The notes beneath the pieces are model-generated. The model saw only the letters and a list, made by a program, of their open reading frames with translations. It did no database searches and was not told the origin of the DNA. A program made the position numbers and the translations under genes. 64,000 nt of DNA, taken from the NCBI RefSeq assembly GCF_900101595.1, contig NZ_FMYY01000006.1, forward strand, positions 1-64,000, read 5' to 3'. Source of the stretch: Paenibacillus sp. cl123. Its GTDB lineage: Bacteria > Bacillota > Bacilli > Paenibacillales > NBRC-103111. Shown in pieces: positions 35,320 to 43,325 of this stretch; position 1 is the stretch's first letter; each line of letters starts with the position of its first letter.

Positions 35320-36078
35320 ATGCTAGCACCGGAACGCCGCAATCGAATCATGCAAGTGCTCCACGAGCAGAAGCAGCTGCTGGTGAAGGAGGTTTCGCTG
35401 GAGCTGGGAGTATCCGAGGGTACCTTGCGCAACGACCTCAAAATTTTGGAAGAGGACGGCCTGCTGGAGCGCATCCACGGTGGGGCCGTGCTTCCCAAGC
35501 CCCATACGCCGGAATATACGTTCCAATCCCGCAGTCTGGTCAATCAAGAAGAGAAGAAACAGATCGGCAGGACGGCAGCGCAGCTGGTCAAGAACGGACA
35601 ATGCATCATTCTCGATGCCAGTTCCACCTCGCTGGAGCTTGCCAGAAATCTGATCAATCACGAATATTTGACGGTAGTGACCAACGGGCTCGCCACAGCC
35701 CAGGAGCTGACCCGCAATCCCCGTATCAGCGTCATTGTCATCGGCGGCGTGCTCAGGCCCGGATCAAGCTCCCTGGAAGGTCTGCTGGGCAAGGGCTTGC
35801 TCGGGCAAATTCATGCGGATGTGTTTTTCACCTCGGCTCACGGCTTTACGCCCTCGGCCGGATTGGCCGACTTCAGCATCTATGAGGCGGAGCTTAAGAA
35901 GATGATGGTGGCCAACGTGAGCAAGGTTGTGGCTCTGCTGGACCATTCCAAGCTGAACCGCAGATCGATTGCTTCCTTTGCGGAAACCTCGCAGATCGAC
36001 ACGATCGTTACGGACCCGGGCGCCGACCGTGAATTCCTGGACGGGCTGGAGGGAATTGATGTCATGATTGCGGACTGA
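35320..36078 (+). CDS. DeoR-family transcriptional repressor
   Basis: A 252-residue DeoR/GlpR-type regulator. N-terminal winged helix (ERRNRIMQVLHEQKQLLVKEVSLELGVSEGTLRNDLKILEEDGLLERIHGGAVL), then a DeoRC sensor domain of ribose 5-phosphate isomerase A fold (IILDASSTSLELARNL, VVTNGLATAQELTRN, FFTSAHGF). DeoRC binds phosphorylated sugars as inducers. ATG 35320 is chosen for TAGGAGATG; an in-frame ATG at 35296 lacks a site. Divergent from the polyol dehydrogenase operon and convergent with the ABC genes, it is the obvious local regulator. Inducer probably an erythrulose or erythrose phosphate (inferred). Confidence 0.88.
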   Translation: MLAPERRNRIMQVLHEQKQLLVKEVSLELGVSEGTLRNDLKILEEDGLLERIHGGAVLPKPHTPEYTFQSRSLVNQEEKKQIGRTAAQLVKNGQCIILDASSTSLELARNLINHEYLTVVTNGLATAQELTRNPRISVIVIGGVLRPGSSSLEGLLGKGLLGQIHADVFFTSAHGFTPSAGLADFSIYEAELKKMMVANVSKVVALLDHSKLNRRSIASFAETSQIDTIVTDPGADREFLDGLEGIDVMIAD

Positions 36079-36103
36079 GTCCAGCCGGGCACCCCTTTCA
36101 AAA

Positions 36104-36167
36104 AAGGCGAATGGAGCGGAGGAATAACTTCTCTCCTCGCCCCATTCATCGGCTTCGCCTTAATTTT
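36104..36167. terminator. Bidirectional terminator between DeoR and ABC genes
   Basis: AAGGCGAA (36104-36111) pairs with TTCGCCTT (36154-36161), and an inner AATGGAGCGGAGGA/TCTCCTCGCCCCATT pairing (some wobbles) gives a long stem. Flanking AAAAA and TTTTT on the two sides suit both directions. It overlaps the last codons of the binding-protein gene. Confidence 0.75.
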
Positions 36168-37455
36168 TCACTATCCGCTCCGTTTCTTTCTTGAACGTCT
36201 CCAGCGTGCTATCGACATCCTTATTGTCATACATAATGGCTTGAATCGCTTTCAGAAATTCCTGATTGACTTGCGGCCAGGTGACATGCTTGTTGGTGTC
36301 GATGGCGTACTGCAGCTGGTCATAGGCAATCTTCCGGTTGGCGTCTTTAGCCCACAAATCCTTCATGGCTTGGGACTCCACCATTTTCTTCGTGAAGGGG
36401 AGGTAGCCCGAATCCAGAATAAACGCCAGGCCGCCCTGAGGATCGGTCATTGCCCAGTTCATAAATGTCCAGGCCGCATCTTTATTCGGAGAACCCGACA
36501 GCAAGGCAATATTCGCCCCTCCGGTCGGATTGGCATATACCTCATCCTTAGGGAGATAGGCCGTCACATAATCAAATTTGGCGTTGGTTTTGACGCTTCC
36601 CATAACCCCCGTCGATTGGTACATCATACCGATCTTCCCGCTTGTAAACATCTGATTCACGATATTCCCCGAATCCTGGGCCGGCGGATAGTAAAGAGCC
36701 CCCGTGGTTTGCATTTCCTTCAGAAATTTAAAGACCTTGGCGCCCTCCCCGTTGGAGAACCCGATGGAAGTCCCGTTATCGTTGAAAAATTTCCCCTTGG
36801 CCTGAGTGATCATCGCGATCGGATACCACGTATCATAAGGCATGCTTAGACCATACCGCTTGATTTCTCCGTTTTCCTTGACGACAAGCGCATTCGCAAC
36901 TTTCTTGAGCTCCTCCCATGTTTGGGGAATCGCAAGCCCTTTCTCGTCCAGCATCGTTTTGTTAATATGCAGAATCGGAGTGGAGCGGTTGAATGGCAGC
37001 GACACCAGCTTTTTATCGAAGGTGGAGTGGCCCATCAGCCCCTGCGGGAAATCATCGACGGACAATTTCGTTTTTTTCATAAAGCCCGTCAGATCCTCCA
37101 GCACATCGGCATCTGCAAACATCTGTACGTAAGCGCGTTCGAGCATCGCGATATCCGGTCCTGACTTAGCCGCAACCGCCTGCTGCAGCTTCATGACCAT
37201 CTCATCATAGTTCCCCTGGAACGTGCCGGTTACTTCGACTTTATCCTGTGATTCGTTGAAGCGCTTGATCATCGCATTGATATAATCCCCGTTCGTGCCG
37301 CCCAGAGAATGCCAGAATTGCACGGCTGTTTTTCCCGTCGGGGTGGAGGGGGCAGGCGTGCTTGCGCCAGGCTCGGCCGGGCTCTCCGAGCATCCGGCAG
37401 CGAGACCTGCGGTCAGGGCGGCGGTTAATAAAATGGCGGGCAGGGTTCGATTCAT
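36160..37455 (-). CDS. ABC transporter solute-binding lipoprotein (UgpB/family 1)
   Basis: A 431-residue family 1 solute-binding protein. Signal peptide with lipobox GLAAGC (lipidated Cys22), a short Ser/Pro/Thr linker, then VQFWHSLGGTNGDYINAMIKRFNESQDKVEVTGTFQGNYDEMVMKLQQAVAAKSGPDIAMLERAYV, close to glycerol-3-phosphate/UgpB-type receptors. The later motif PTGGANIALLSGSPNKDAAWTFMNWAMT is also characteristic. ATG 37455 follows GAGGAGTG. It is third in the leftward importer operon. UgpB resemblance fits a glycerol-like or tetritol-related ligand, not proven. Confidence 0.9.
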   Translation of the reverse strand: MNRTLPAILLTAALTAGLAAGCSESPAEPGASTPAPSTPTGKTAVQFWHSLGGTNGDYINAMIKRFNESQDKVEVTGTFQGNYDEMVMKLQQAVAAKSGPDIAMLERAYVQMFADADVLEDLTGFMKKTKLSVDDFPQGLMGHSTFDKKLVSLPFNRSTPILHINKTMLDEKGLAIPQTWEELKKVANALVVKENGEIKRYGLSMPYDTWYPIAMITQAKGKFFNDNGTSIGFSNGEGAKVFKFLKEMQTTGALYYPPAQDSGNIVNQMFTSGKIGMMYQSTGVMGSVKTNAKFDYVTAYLPKDEVYANPTGGANIALLSGSPNKDAAWTFMNWAMTDPQGGLAFILDSGYLPFTKKMVESQAMKDLWAKDANRKIAYDQLQYAIDTNKHVTWPQVNQEFLKAIQAIMYDNKDVDSTLETFKKETERIVKN

Positions 37456-37502
37456 GGAAAACACTCCTCTTCATGAAATGGATGGCTGGATGGCACAAGT
37501 GT

Positions 37503-38375
37503 TTATTTAATGCCGGAATAGACGAACGCCTTCACAATTTGTTTGGAGGCAAACAGGTAAACGAGCAGAATCGGCAGAACCAGGACGACGTTGCCGGCCA
37601 TAATGATGTGCCAGTTGCTGATGCCCTCCGTTTCCCGCAGCATGGCAATTCCGATAGTGAGCGGGCGAACCGCCGCCGAATCGGTCATGACGAGCGGCCA
37701 GAAGTAATCGTTCCAATGGCTGACGAAGCTGAACAGGGCGATCGTCGCCAGCGCAGGCACCGACATGGGGATCATCAGGCTCATGATAATTCTCAATTCG
37801 CTGGCATTGTCTATGCGGGCCGCTTCAATCAGCTCCTGAGTAATCTGCATAAAGTACTGGCGCAGCAGGAAGATGCCGAAGGCGTTGGACATAAACGGAA
37901 TAATCTGGGGCCATAACGACTTGATCAGTCCCGCGTCGGCGAGCATCAGATAGACCGGGATGAAAGTCACCTGCCCGGGGATCATAAAGGCAAGCAGCAC
38001 CATTCCGAAGCATAACGCACTTCCCTTGAACCGGTATTTGGCAAACGCATAAGCCGCAGGTATCATGACCAGGCATTGCAGGACTATGATGGACAAGGTG
38101 ACAATGACCGAGTTTTTCGCGTAGGTGAGGAACGGACCGGCGTTCATGGCGACGGCAAAATTTTGCCATTGAGGAACGGACGGCACCCAGGTAGGCGGAA
38201 AAGCCAACGTTTCATCGAACGTCTGAAGAGATGTTGAAATCATCCATAGAAATGGAATCGTAAAGATCAGCAGCACGACCGCTTTCAGCACGAAGCCGGC
38301 CATCCGCCGGATCGGTTGGCGCAGTGTGCGCTTGACAGGTTTAACGCCTGCAAGGACATTTTGTTGAGCAAGCAC
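37503..38375 (-). CDS. ABC transporter permease (MalG/UgpE type)
   Basis: A 290-residue permease with six predicted TM segments, TM1 near 24-45 (FVLKAVVLLIFTIPFLWMIS). The EAA loop is ELIEAARIDNASELRIIMSLMIPMSVPALA (about 180-210). Contacts the shared ATPase. GTG start with AAGGAGG about 10 nt upstream. It lies 37 bp after the partner permease. Confidence 0.9.
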   Translation of the reverse strand: MLAQQNVLAGVKPVKRTLRQPIRRMAGFVLKAVVLLIFTIPFLWMISTSLQTFDETLAFPPTWVPSVPQWQNFAVAMNAGPFLTYAKNSVIVTLSIIVLQCLVMIPAAYAFAKYRFKGSALCFGMVLLAFMIPGQVTFIPVYLMLADAGLIKSLWPQIIPFMSNAFGIFLLRQYFMQITQELIEAARIDNASELRIIMSLMIPMSVPALATIALFSFVSHWNDYFWPLVMTDSAAVRPLTIGIAMLRETEGISNWHIIMAGNVVLVLPILLVYLFASKQIVKAFVYSGIK

Positions 38376-38412
38376 GGGGCGTGGACCTCCTTAAGCAGCG
38401 GCCGCTTGCCGC

Positions 38413-39291
38413 TTACTGATAATGCACTCTTTTGGACAGTATTCTAAAATACACGAACGTCAGCACGGCGATGATCGCCATCAGCACGACGCCGGTAGCC
38501 GAAGCGTAACCGATGCTGTTCGTTCTGAATTCATAGATGTAATAAACGAGTGTCGTGGTCGAGCCGTTGGGCCCGCCTCCGGTCATAATTTTGACCGTGT
38601 CGAACACTTTGAAGGAGCCAATGGTCATGATGATCAGAACGAAAAACAGCTGGGGTGAAATCAGAGGCAGTGTGATGCGGAAAAAGGTTTGAAACTTATT
38701 CGCGCTATCGAGCTCTGCCGCTTCATAAATCTGCGGATTGACCCCGTGCAGCGCCGCGACAATAATCAAGGTGTAATAGCCGATTCCCTGCCAGACGGAC
38801 ACGATGATAACGGAGAGCAGCGAAGTGCTTGAGCTTTGCAGCCAGGATAGACCGGGCAGGCCGAGGGAGCGAAGAATAAAGTTCAGCACGCCATGGCTTG
38901 GTTCCATGATCCACATCCAGACGAGAGCTACGGATACGATCGAAATAATATGCGGAGTGAAAATACCTGCCTGAACGATGGTGTTGAGCCTCGTCTTGTT
39001 CTTCACCCATACGGCAATGAGCAGCGACAGCGCAATGGTGAGCGTAACGACGCCAACCGTGTAGACGACCGTGTTGAGAAGCGCTTTATAGAAATCGCCG
39101 CGGGAAAAAATTTCCTGGAAATTGTCCAGGCCTACAAATTTGCTTTTGGCCTTGTTCAGCAGATTGTATTTGTAGAGACTCAGCTTAGCCAAGTACAGCA
39201 CCGGATAAATGACGAACAGCAAAATGCCGATCATCGCCGGACCGATCATGACGTAAGGGCGCAAGGTCTCCCAGAGACGCCTTTTGTTCAT
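38413..39291 (-). CDS. ABC transporter permease (MalF/UgpA type)
   Basis: A 292-residue permease, first gene of the importer operon. Predicted TM1 lies at about 15-37 (IGPAMIGILLFVIYPVLYLAKLSLY). EAA loop IYEAAELDSANKFQTFFRITLPLISPQLFF near 198-227. ATG 39291 has AAGGAGG 9 nt upstream; ATG 39297 is an alternative. The transcript begins about 250 nt upstream and carries a cre in its leader. No ATPase gene is local. Confidence 0.9.
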   Translation of the reverse strand: MNKRRLWETLRPYVMIGPAMIGILLFVIYPVLYLAKLSLYKYNLLNKAKSKFVGLDNFQEIFSRGDFYKALLNTVVYTVGVVTLTIALSLLIAVWVKNKTRLNTIVQAGIFTPHIISIVSVALVWMWIMEPSHGVLNFILRSLGLPGLSWLQSSSTSLLSVIIVSVWQGIGYYTLIIVAALHGVNPQIYEAAELDSANKFQTFFRITLPLISPQLFFVLIIMTIGSFKVFDTVKIMTGGGPNGSTTTLVYYIYEFRTNSIGYASATGVVLMAIIAVLTFVYFRILSKRVHYQ

Positions 39292-39451
39292 ACTCATTCC
39301 CCTCCTTTCTTGCATAACCCCTCAATGCTTATGCGATGGCATGTGTCGCATCCTTGTGCCTACCGTCCCTCTGTTTAGGGTCAGGGACAGGCTGGAATTA
39401 CGGAATCACCTCCTGGAAGATGGGGCCGAGCCGCCTGTAATTCGCTTATTT

Positions 39452-39465
39452 GGCAAGCGCTTTCA
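39452..39465. promoter_or_regulatory. cre site in the 5' leader of the importer operon
   Basis: GGCAAGCGCTTTCA fits 12 of 14 positions of the CcpA cre consensus, with an intact right half. It lies about 80 nt downstream of the predicted transcription start, where bound CcpA would act as a roadblock. This indicates catabolite repression of the importer. Confidence 0.7.
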
Positions 39466-39548
39466 ATAGGCGGGATCTACCGCTCTTCAAGAATGAGCTT
39501 TGCGATTAATGGCGTATGTAACGGTAAAGATGTGGAGCGATAGGTATG

Positions 39549-39613
39549 ATTATGGCACTTGGTTTTTCGTTTGTCAACGTATTGCTGTCTTTTTATGTTG
39601 TTTGTTGATTTTA
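39549..39613 (-). promoter_or_regulatory. Promoter and shared control block of the importer operon
   Basis: On the minus strand: -35 TTGACA (39572-39577), 17 bp, -10 CATAAT (39549-39554). Upstream of -35 lies ATCAACAAACAACATAAAAAG, which aligns with the block upstream of the dehydrogenase operon promoter (35049-35112), including identical ACGTTGACA. The A/T-rich stretch to about 39740 has no credible gene. Confidence 0.75.
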
Positions 39614-39784
39614 ATTTTTATTATTAAAGTAAATGCTTTGCTTATTTTCGTTATTTTAATGGCTATCTGCTGTTTATTGTTGATAAGTAATGATAAAGTG
39701 ATGATAAACGACAATTATTTGCTTGGTTTTTATTGATGTTTGTCGATTGTCGAGTTGACGTTAGATCAGCCTTTTTCGCAAAGC

Positions 39785-39820
39785 TCAAAAACCGCCGGCA
39801 TTCCTCCATACTCGGCGGTT
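39785..39820 (-). terminator. Terminator after alpha-amylase
   Basis: AACCGCCG (39790-39797) and CGGCGGTT (39813-39820) form a perfect stem. Read leftward it is followed by TTTGAG. It lies about 70 bp beyond the amylase stop. Confidence 0.75.
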
Positions 39821-39887
39821 GTCTGAACTCTTTATCCTATTTTCCTCGGGTTCTGCATGTTCTGGATCTTATGTAGATCATATATCA

Positions 39888-41360
39888 TCAAGCCGGCTCT
39901 ACATCCTCATCCGGAAGCGCCCAGACGGAGACGCTGCCTGCATTCACCGGGAAGCAGGCAAAGCCGTCCTCCTCGATTTCAATCCGGTCGTCCCGCGTAT
40001 TCGTCAGATCGACCCATATTTCACCGGCGCGCTCCTCGCCCACATACATCCGCTTGTCCCCTTCATCACCATTCGTGATAACAACCGCACAGCCGGAGCG
40101 CGGGATCTCGGGGAGGCCGCGGCGCACCCAGCCGATCGTATTGGGATGATCGAAGTAGTCTTCCTGCTCGCCATACGCTTTGTACCGCCGCGCATACAGC
40201 AGCGGGTCGATGGCTATCTTCTTCCCCTCGATCGGATGCTCTCCGCCGATGCCGAAGTAATCGCCGTAGAACACGCAAGGGTAGCCGCCTTGCCGCAGCA
40301 GGATGAGGGCATAAGCGCTTTGCTTGAAGCCGTCCTCTACCCAAGACTCCAGCGCTTCGTGGGGCTGGGAATCATGGTTGTCAACGAAGGTGACCGCATG
40401 GGACGGATGCGACTGGACAAGCGTGTCGTCGAAGATCGTCCGCAAGTCGAAGTCGGCTCCCGCCCGGGAGGCTTCATGCAGCTTGTAGTGGAGGGAGACG
40501 TCGAAGAGATCGATGCGATAGTCGACCGTGTCCAGAAACCGCTGGCAGGCGCTTAGCTCCGGGTTCCAGAATTCGCCCACGATATAAAAATCATCCCCGC
40601 GCTCTCGCACCACCTCGGCGGCGAACGCCTTGATAAATTCGTGATTGATATGCTTGATGGCGTCCAGCCGGAAGCCGTCGCATGCCAGCGTGTTCGCCAG
40701 CCATTTGCCCCAGGCGATCATCTCTTTCTGCACAGTTTCATTGCTGTAGTCGATATTGGCGAACATGAGATAATCATAATTGCCGAATTCATGATCGACA
40801 TTTTGATTCCAATGCTTGTTTTCGCCGACGATGCGAAATACGCCGGTCCGATCCTCTTTGGCATCGTAGTCGGTGCCGTTGAAGTGCTCGAAGTTCCACT
40901 GAAAGGAGGAATACCGCCCGTCCCTTCCGGGAAATGTAAACCGGGTCCATCCCTCGATCTCGAACGGCTCGGAAATTTCCTCCGTCCGGTCCTCTCCGTT
41001 CACTTCGATGACCTGGAACGTTTCCGTCTCATCGGCCCCGGCCTTATGGTTCATGACTACATCCACGTATACGGCGAGTCCTTGTTCCTTGCAGGCGGCG
41101 ATAGCCTCGTGCAGCTCCTCTTTGGTGCCGTACTTGGTGCGCACGCCCCCCTTCTGGTCGAACTCGCCCAGATCGTACAGATCGTATACGCTGTAGCCCG
41201 TGTCATCCTGGGTGTAGCTTTTCGTCACGGGAGGGATCCAGACCGAGTCGATGCCCTGTTTTTTGAGCTCGGGCGCGAGGTCCTTCAGCCTCCGCCAGTG
41301 GCTTCCGTCCGCTTCTACATGCCATTCGAAAAATTGCATCATCGTATGATTATGCGCCAT
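39888..41360 (-). CDS. Cytoplasmic alpha-amylase (GH13_5)
   Basis: A 490-residue GH13 enzyme of the liquefying/AmyA type. It starts MMQFFEWHVEADGSHW and shows all core regions: VYVDVVMNHKAG (region I), GFRLDAIKHINHEF with the nucleophile Asp, IVGEFWNPEL with the acid/base Glu, and FVDNHDSQP with the third Asp. No signal peptide is present, in contrast to secreted Bacillus amylases, so it probably acts on glycogen or imported maltodextrins. Ribosome site AGGAGG. Monocistronic, with its own terminator. Confidence 0.92.
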   Translation of the reverse strand: MAHNHTMMQFFEWHVEADGSHWRRLKDLAPELKKQGIDSVWIPPVTKSYTQDDTGYSVYDLYDLGEFDQKGGVRTKYGTKEELHEAIAACKEQGLAVYVDVVMNHKAGADETETFQVIEVNGEDRTEEISEPFEIEGWTRFTFPGRDGRYSSFQWNFEHFNGTDYDAKEDRTGVFRIVGENKHWNQNVDHEFGNYDYLMFANIDYSNETVQKEMIAWGKWLANTLACDGFRLDAIKHINHEFIKAFAAEVVRERGDDFYIVGEFWNPELSACQRFLDTVDYRIDLFDVSLHYKLHEASRAGADFDLRTIFDDTLVQSHPSHAVTFVDNHDSQPHEALESWVEDGFKQSAYALILLRQGGYPCVFYGDYFGIGGEHPIEGKKIAIDPLLYARRYKAYGEQEDYFDHPNTIGWVRRGLPEIPRSGCAVVITNGDEGDKRMYVGEERAGEIWVDLTNTRDDRIEIEEDGFACFPVNAGSVSVWALPDEDVEPA

Positions 41361-41572
41361 TTTGTTCAGCCTCCTGACCCCATTTCGAGAATATCTTCCC
41401 GGCAGCTTTATGTATGGGATTGAGCTACTATTACCCGTAGGCAGGGTCCGGATAAACGGCAGCCGCCCCCATTATTTGCCGAAATAAGCAGTTTCGCTTG
41501 TGCGGCCCTGCCGGTCGCCTATAATAGTAAGAGACAGGATGGCAATCGGAAGAGGGTAAAGGGGGGCTGTTC

Positions 41573-42964
41573 ATGCCTAAAATAGACCGCAAGACGTTCC
41601 AATATAGATCCAATCAGCTCCTGGCTCATATCCGGACGAAAGTGGCGGACAAATCGTTGAAGCCTGGCGACTTCATTCCTGCAGAGACGGCATTGGCGCA
41701 GGAATTCCAGTTGAGCAAAAACTCGGTCCGGCTGGCGCTGGAGAAGCTGGTCGAAGAAGGCTTGATTGTCAAAATTCCGCGTGTGGGTACCCAGGTGGCG
41801 CCGCAGCGCGAGCGGACGGTCATTCGCCTGGGGCTGTATCCATCATTGTACGAAGAGGTGAAGCTCAAGCGGCTGATCGAGCTGTTTCAGGAGCGCCATC
41901 CTCACATTCAGGTCGAAGCGCTGGAAATCTCGTATTATTCGCCTGACAAGATCCGGCAGCTGCTCCAGCTCGGCGTCATTGACGCTGTGACGCTCAATCA
42001 TCCTGATTACCTGCACTTCCGCGACCGTGGACTGCTTGAGCTGCTCGAGCCGCTCACGGCCCATCCGGAGACATATGATTTTTTGAACGGGCTTTTCCCG
42101 GACGGGAAGGGCAGGCTTGCCGTCAAGCCCTTTATTTTCTCCCCGGTCATTCTCTGCTACAACCAGAACCATTTTCGGGAAAACAGAGTGTTCGAACCGG
42201 ACAGCAGCTGGACGTGGCAGGATTTGCGCGAAGCTCTCCGCAGATTGGCCGGCCCGAACCGGTACGGCTTGTTTTTCCATTTGTCGTCCACGAACCGTTG
42301 GCCGATATTCCTGCTGCAGAACGAAGCGCGCTTCGTACGCGGGCGTGACGGTGACGGTATGATCCGCCCGGAAGACCCGGCCATGCTGGATTCATTGCCT
42401 GTCATCCGGGATCTTATACACGAGGAAGGGCTGTTTCCGCTCGTCATGTCGTTCGGTCTGCATGATGTGGAGCAGCTGTTCAAGCAGCAGAAAGTATCGG
42501 TGATCTTGACGACCTACTACCGGCTTAATCAGTTGGCGGATGCGGGCTTCCCCTTCGACATCGCGCAGCTGCCGAAGTTCAAGAACAGGGATACGCTGCT
42601 TTTGTGTACAGGCATAGCGCTGAATGCGCAGTCCCCGCGCAAAGAGGCGGCGCAGCGCTTTATCGATTTCCTGACTTCCGAGGAAGTGCAGTCGCTCATC
42701 CGGCGCCAGACCTTCACCTTGCCTGCCAACAAGTGGATTGCGGAGCTGGAACGCCCCGAGGCACTCCAGACGCCGTCGCGTCTGGAAATTTACCGTGAGA
42801 TGATTCCTCACTTCACGACACACGACCGCCTTCAGCTCACCATCAAAGAGATAGAGCTGCTGGGCGATTGCCAGGAGCAGTATTTTTCCAAATTGGTCGA
42901 CACCGAGGAGCTGATTCACGTTTTTAACAAACAGCTTGCGGACGCTCAGGTGACTTCTATGTAA
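41573..42964 (+). CDS. GntR-type regulator fused to a solute-binding-protein domain
   Basis: A 463-residue chimera. Residues 1-80 form a GntR winged helix (KSLKPGDFIPAETALAQEFQLSKNSVRLALEKLVEEGLIVKIPRVGTQV). Residues about 85-440 resemble a family 1 ABC solute-binding protein (RLGLYPSLYEEVKLKRLIELFQERHPHIQVEALEISYYSPDKIRQLLQLG; late KEAAQRFIDFLTSEEVQSLI). No signal peptide or lipobox, so the sugar-binding domain acts in the cytoplasm as a sensor. Ribosome site GGGGGG. It is monocistronic and close to the amylase, which suggests a carbohydrate effector. Target genes unknown; the cre-bearing SLH gene downstream is one candidate. Confidence 0.85.
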   Translation: MPKIDRKTFQYRSNQLLAHIRTKVADKSLKPGDFIPAETALAQEFQLSKNSVRLALEKLVEEGLIVKIPRVGTQVAPQRERTVIRLGLYPSLYEEVKLKRLIELFQERHPHIQVEALEISYYSPDKIRQLLQLGVIDAVTLNHPDYLHFRDRGLLELLEPLTAHPETYDFLNGLFPDGKGRLAVKPFIFSPVILCYNQNHFRENRVFEPDSSWTWQDLREALRRLAGPNRYGLFFHLSSTNRWPIFLLQNEARFVRGRDGDGMIRPEDPAMLDSLPVIRDLIHEEGLFPLVMSFGLHDVEQLFKQQKVSVILTTYYRLNQLADAGFPFDIAQLPKFKNRDTLLLCTGIALNAQSPRKEAAQRFIDFLTSEEVQSLIRRQTFTLPANKWIAELERPEALQTPSRLEIYREMIPHFTTHDRLQLTIKEIELLGDCQEQYFSKLVDTEELIHVFNKQLADAQVTSM

Positions 42965-42991
42965 CGGAATAACAGATGATTGGCTCTAAAT

Positions 42992-43018
42992 CGGTCGCCC
43001 CAGGCGGCCGGTTTTTTT
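42992..43018 (+). terminator. Terminator after the GntR/SBP gene
   Basis: CGGTCGCC (42992-42999) pairs with GGCGGCCG (43003-43010), with one T-G pair, across CCA, then GTTTTTTT. It lies 28 bp beyond the stop. Confidence 0.85.
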
Positions 43019-43174
43019 GCATACTTCATAGAAAAGGGAGCTTAGCTCCTTTACAGACGTCGATGCCGCGGCAGTGGGGCGTACGCGGGGAAAAGGAGCG
43101 GTATTTCATTACTGTATGGACTCCCCTCCCAAAAATTTTTCATACCACATATCACATGATTGACTAAAAAATCG

Positions 43175-43203
43175 TTGTCGTGATACTATTTTTTATATAT
43201 TAT
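43175..43203 (+). promoter_or_regulatory. Promoter of the SLH-protein gene
   Basis: TTGTCG (43175-43180), 17-bp spacer, TATTAT (43198-43203). The start would give a leader of about 115 nt before the ATG. The preceding stretch from 43120 is A/T-rich. Confidence 0.65.
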
Positions 43204-43325
43204 AAGAACTACATATGAACCAATAAGGGGCTGGTTACTTATTCTCCTCCGAGTGAATCTTTCTACATGTCCGGGTTTGGATTCCAGATGTGCTGCCAAT
43301 TTCTTAAGCGAGAAAGGTGTGACTG

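Noticed and set aside
39500..39736. Hydrophobic 78-codon frame
   Set aside because: It is the A/T-rich promoter region of the importer operon; the hydrophobicity follows from T-rich codons and there is no good ribosome site.
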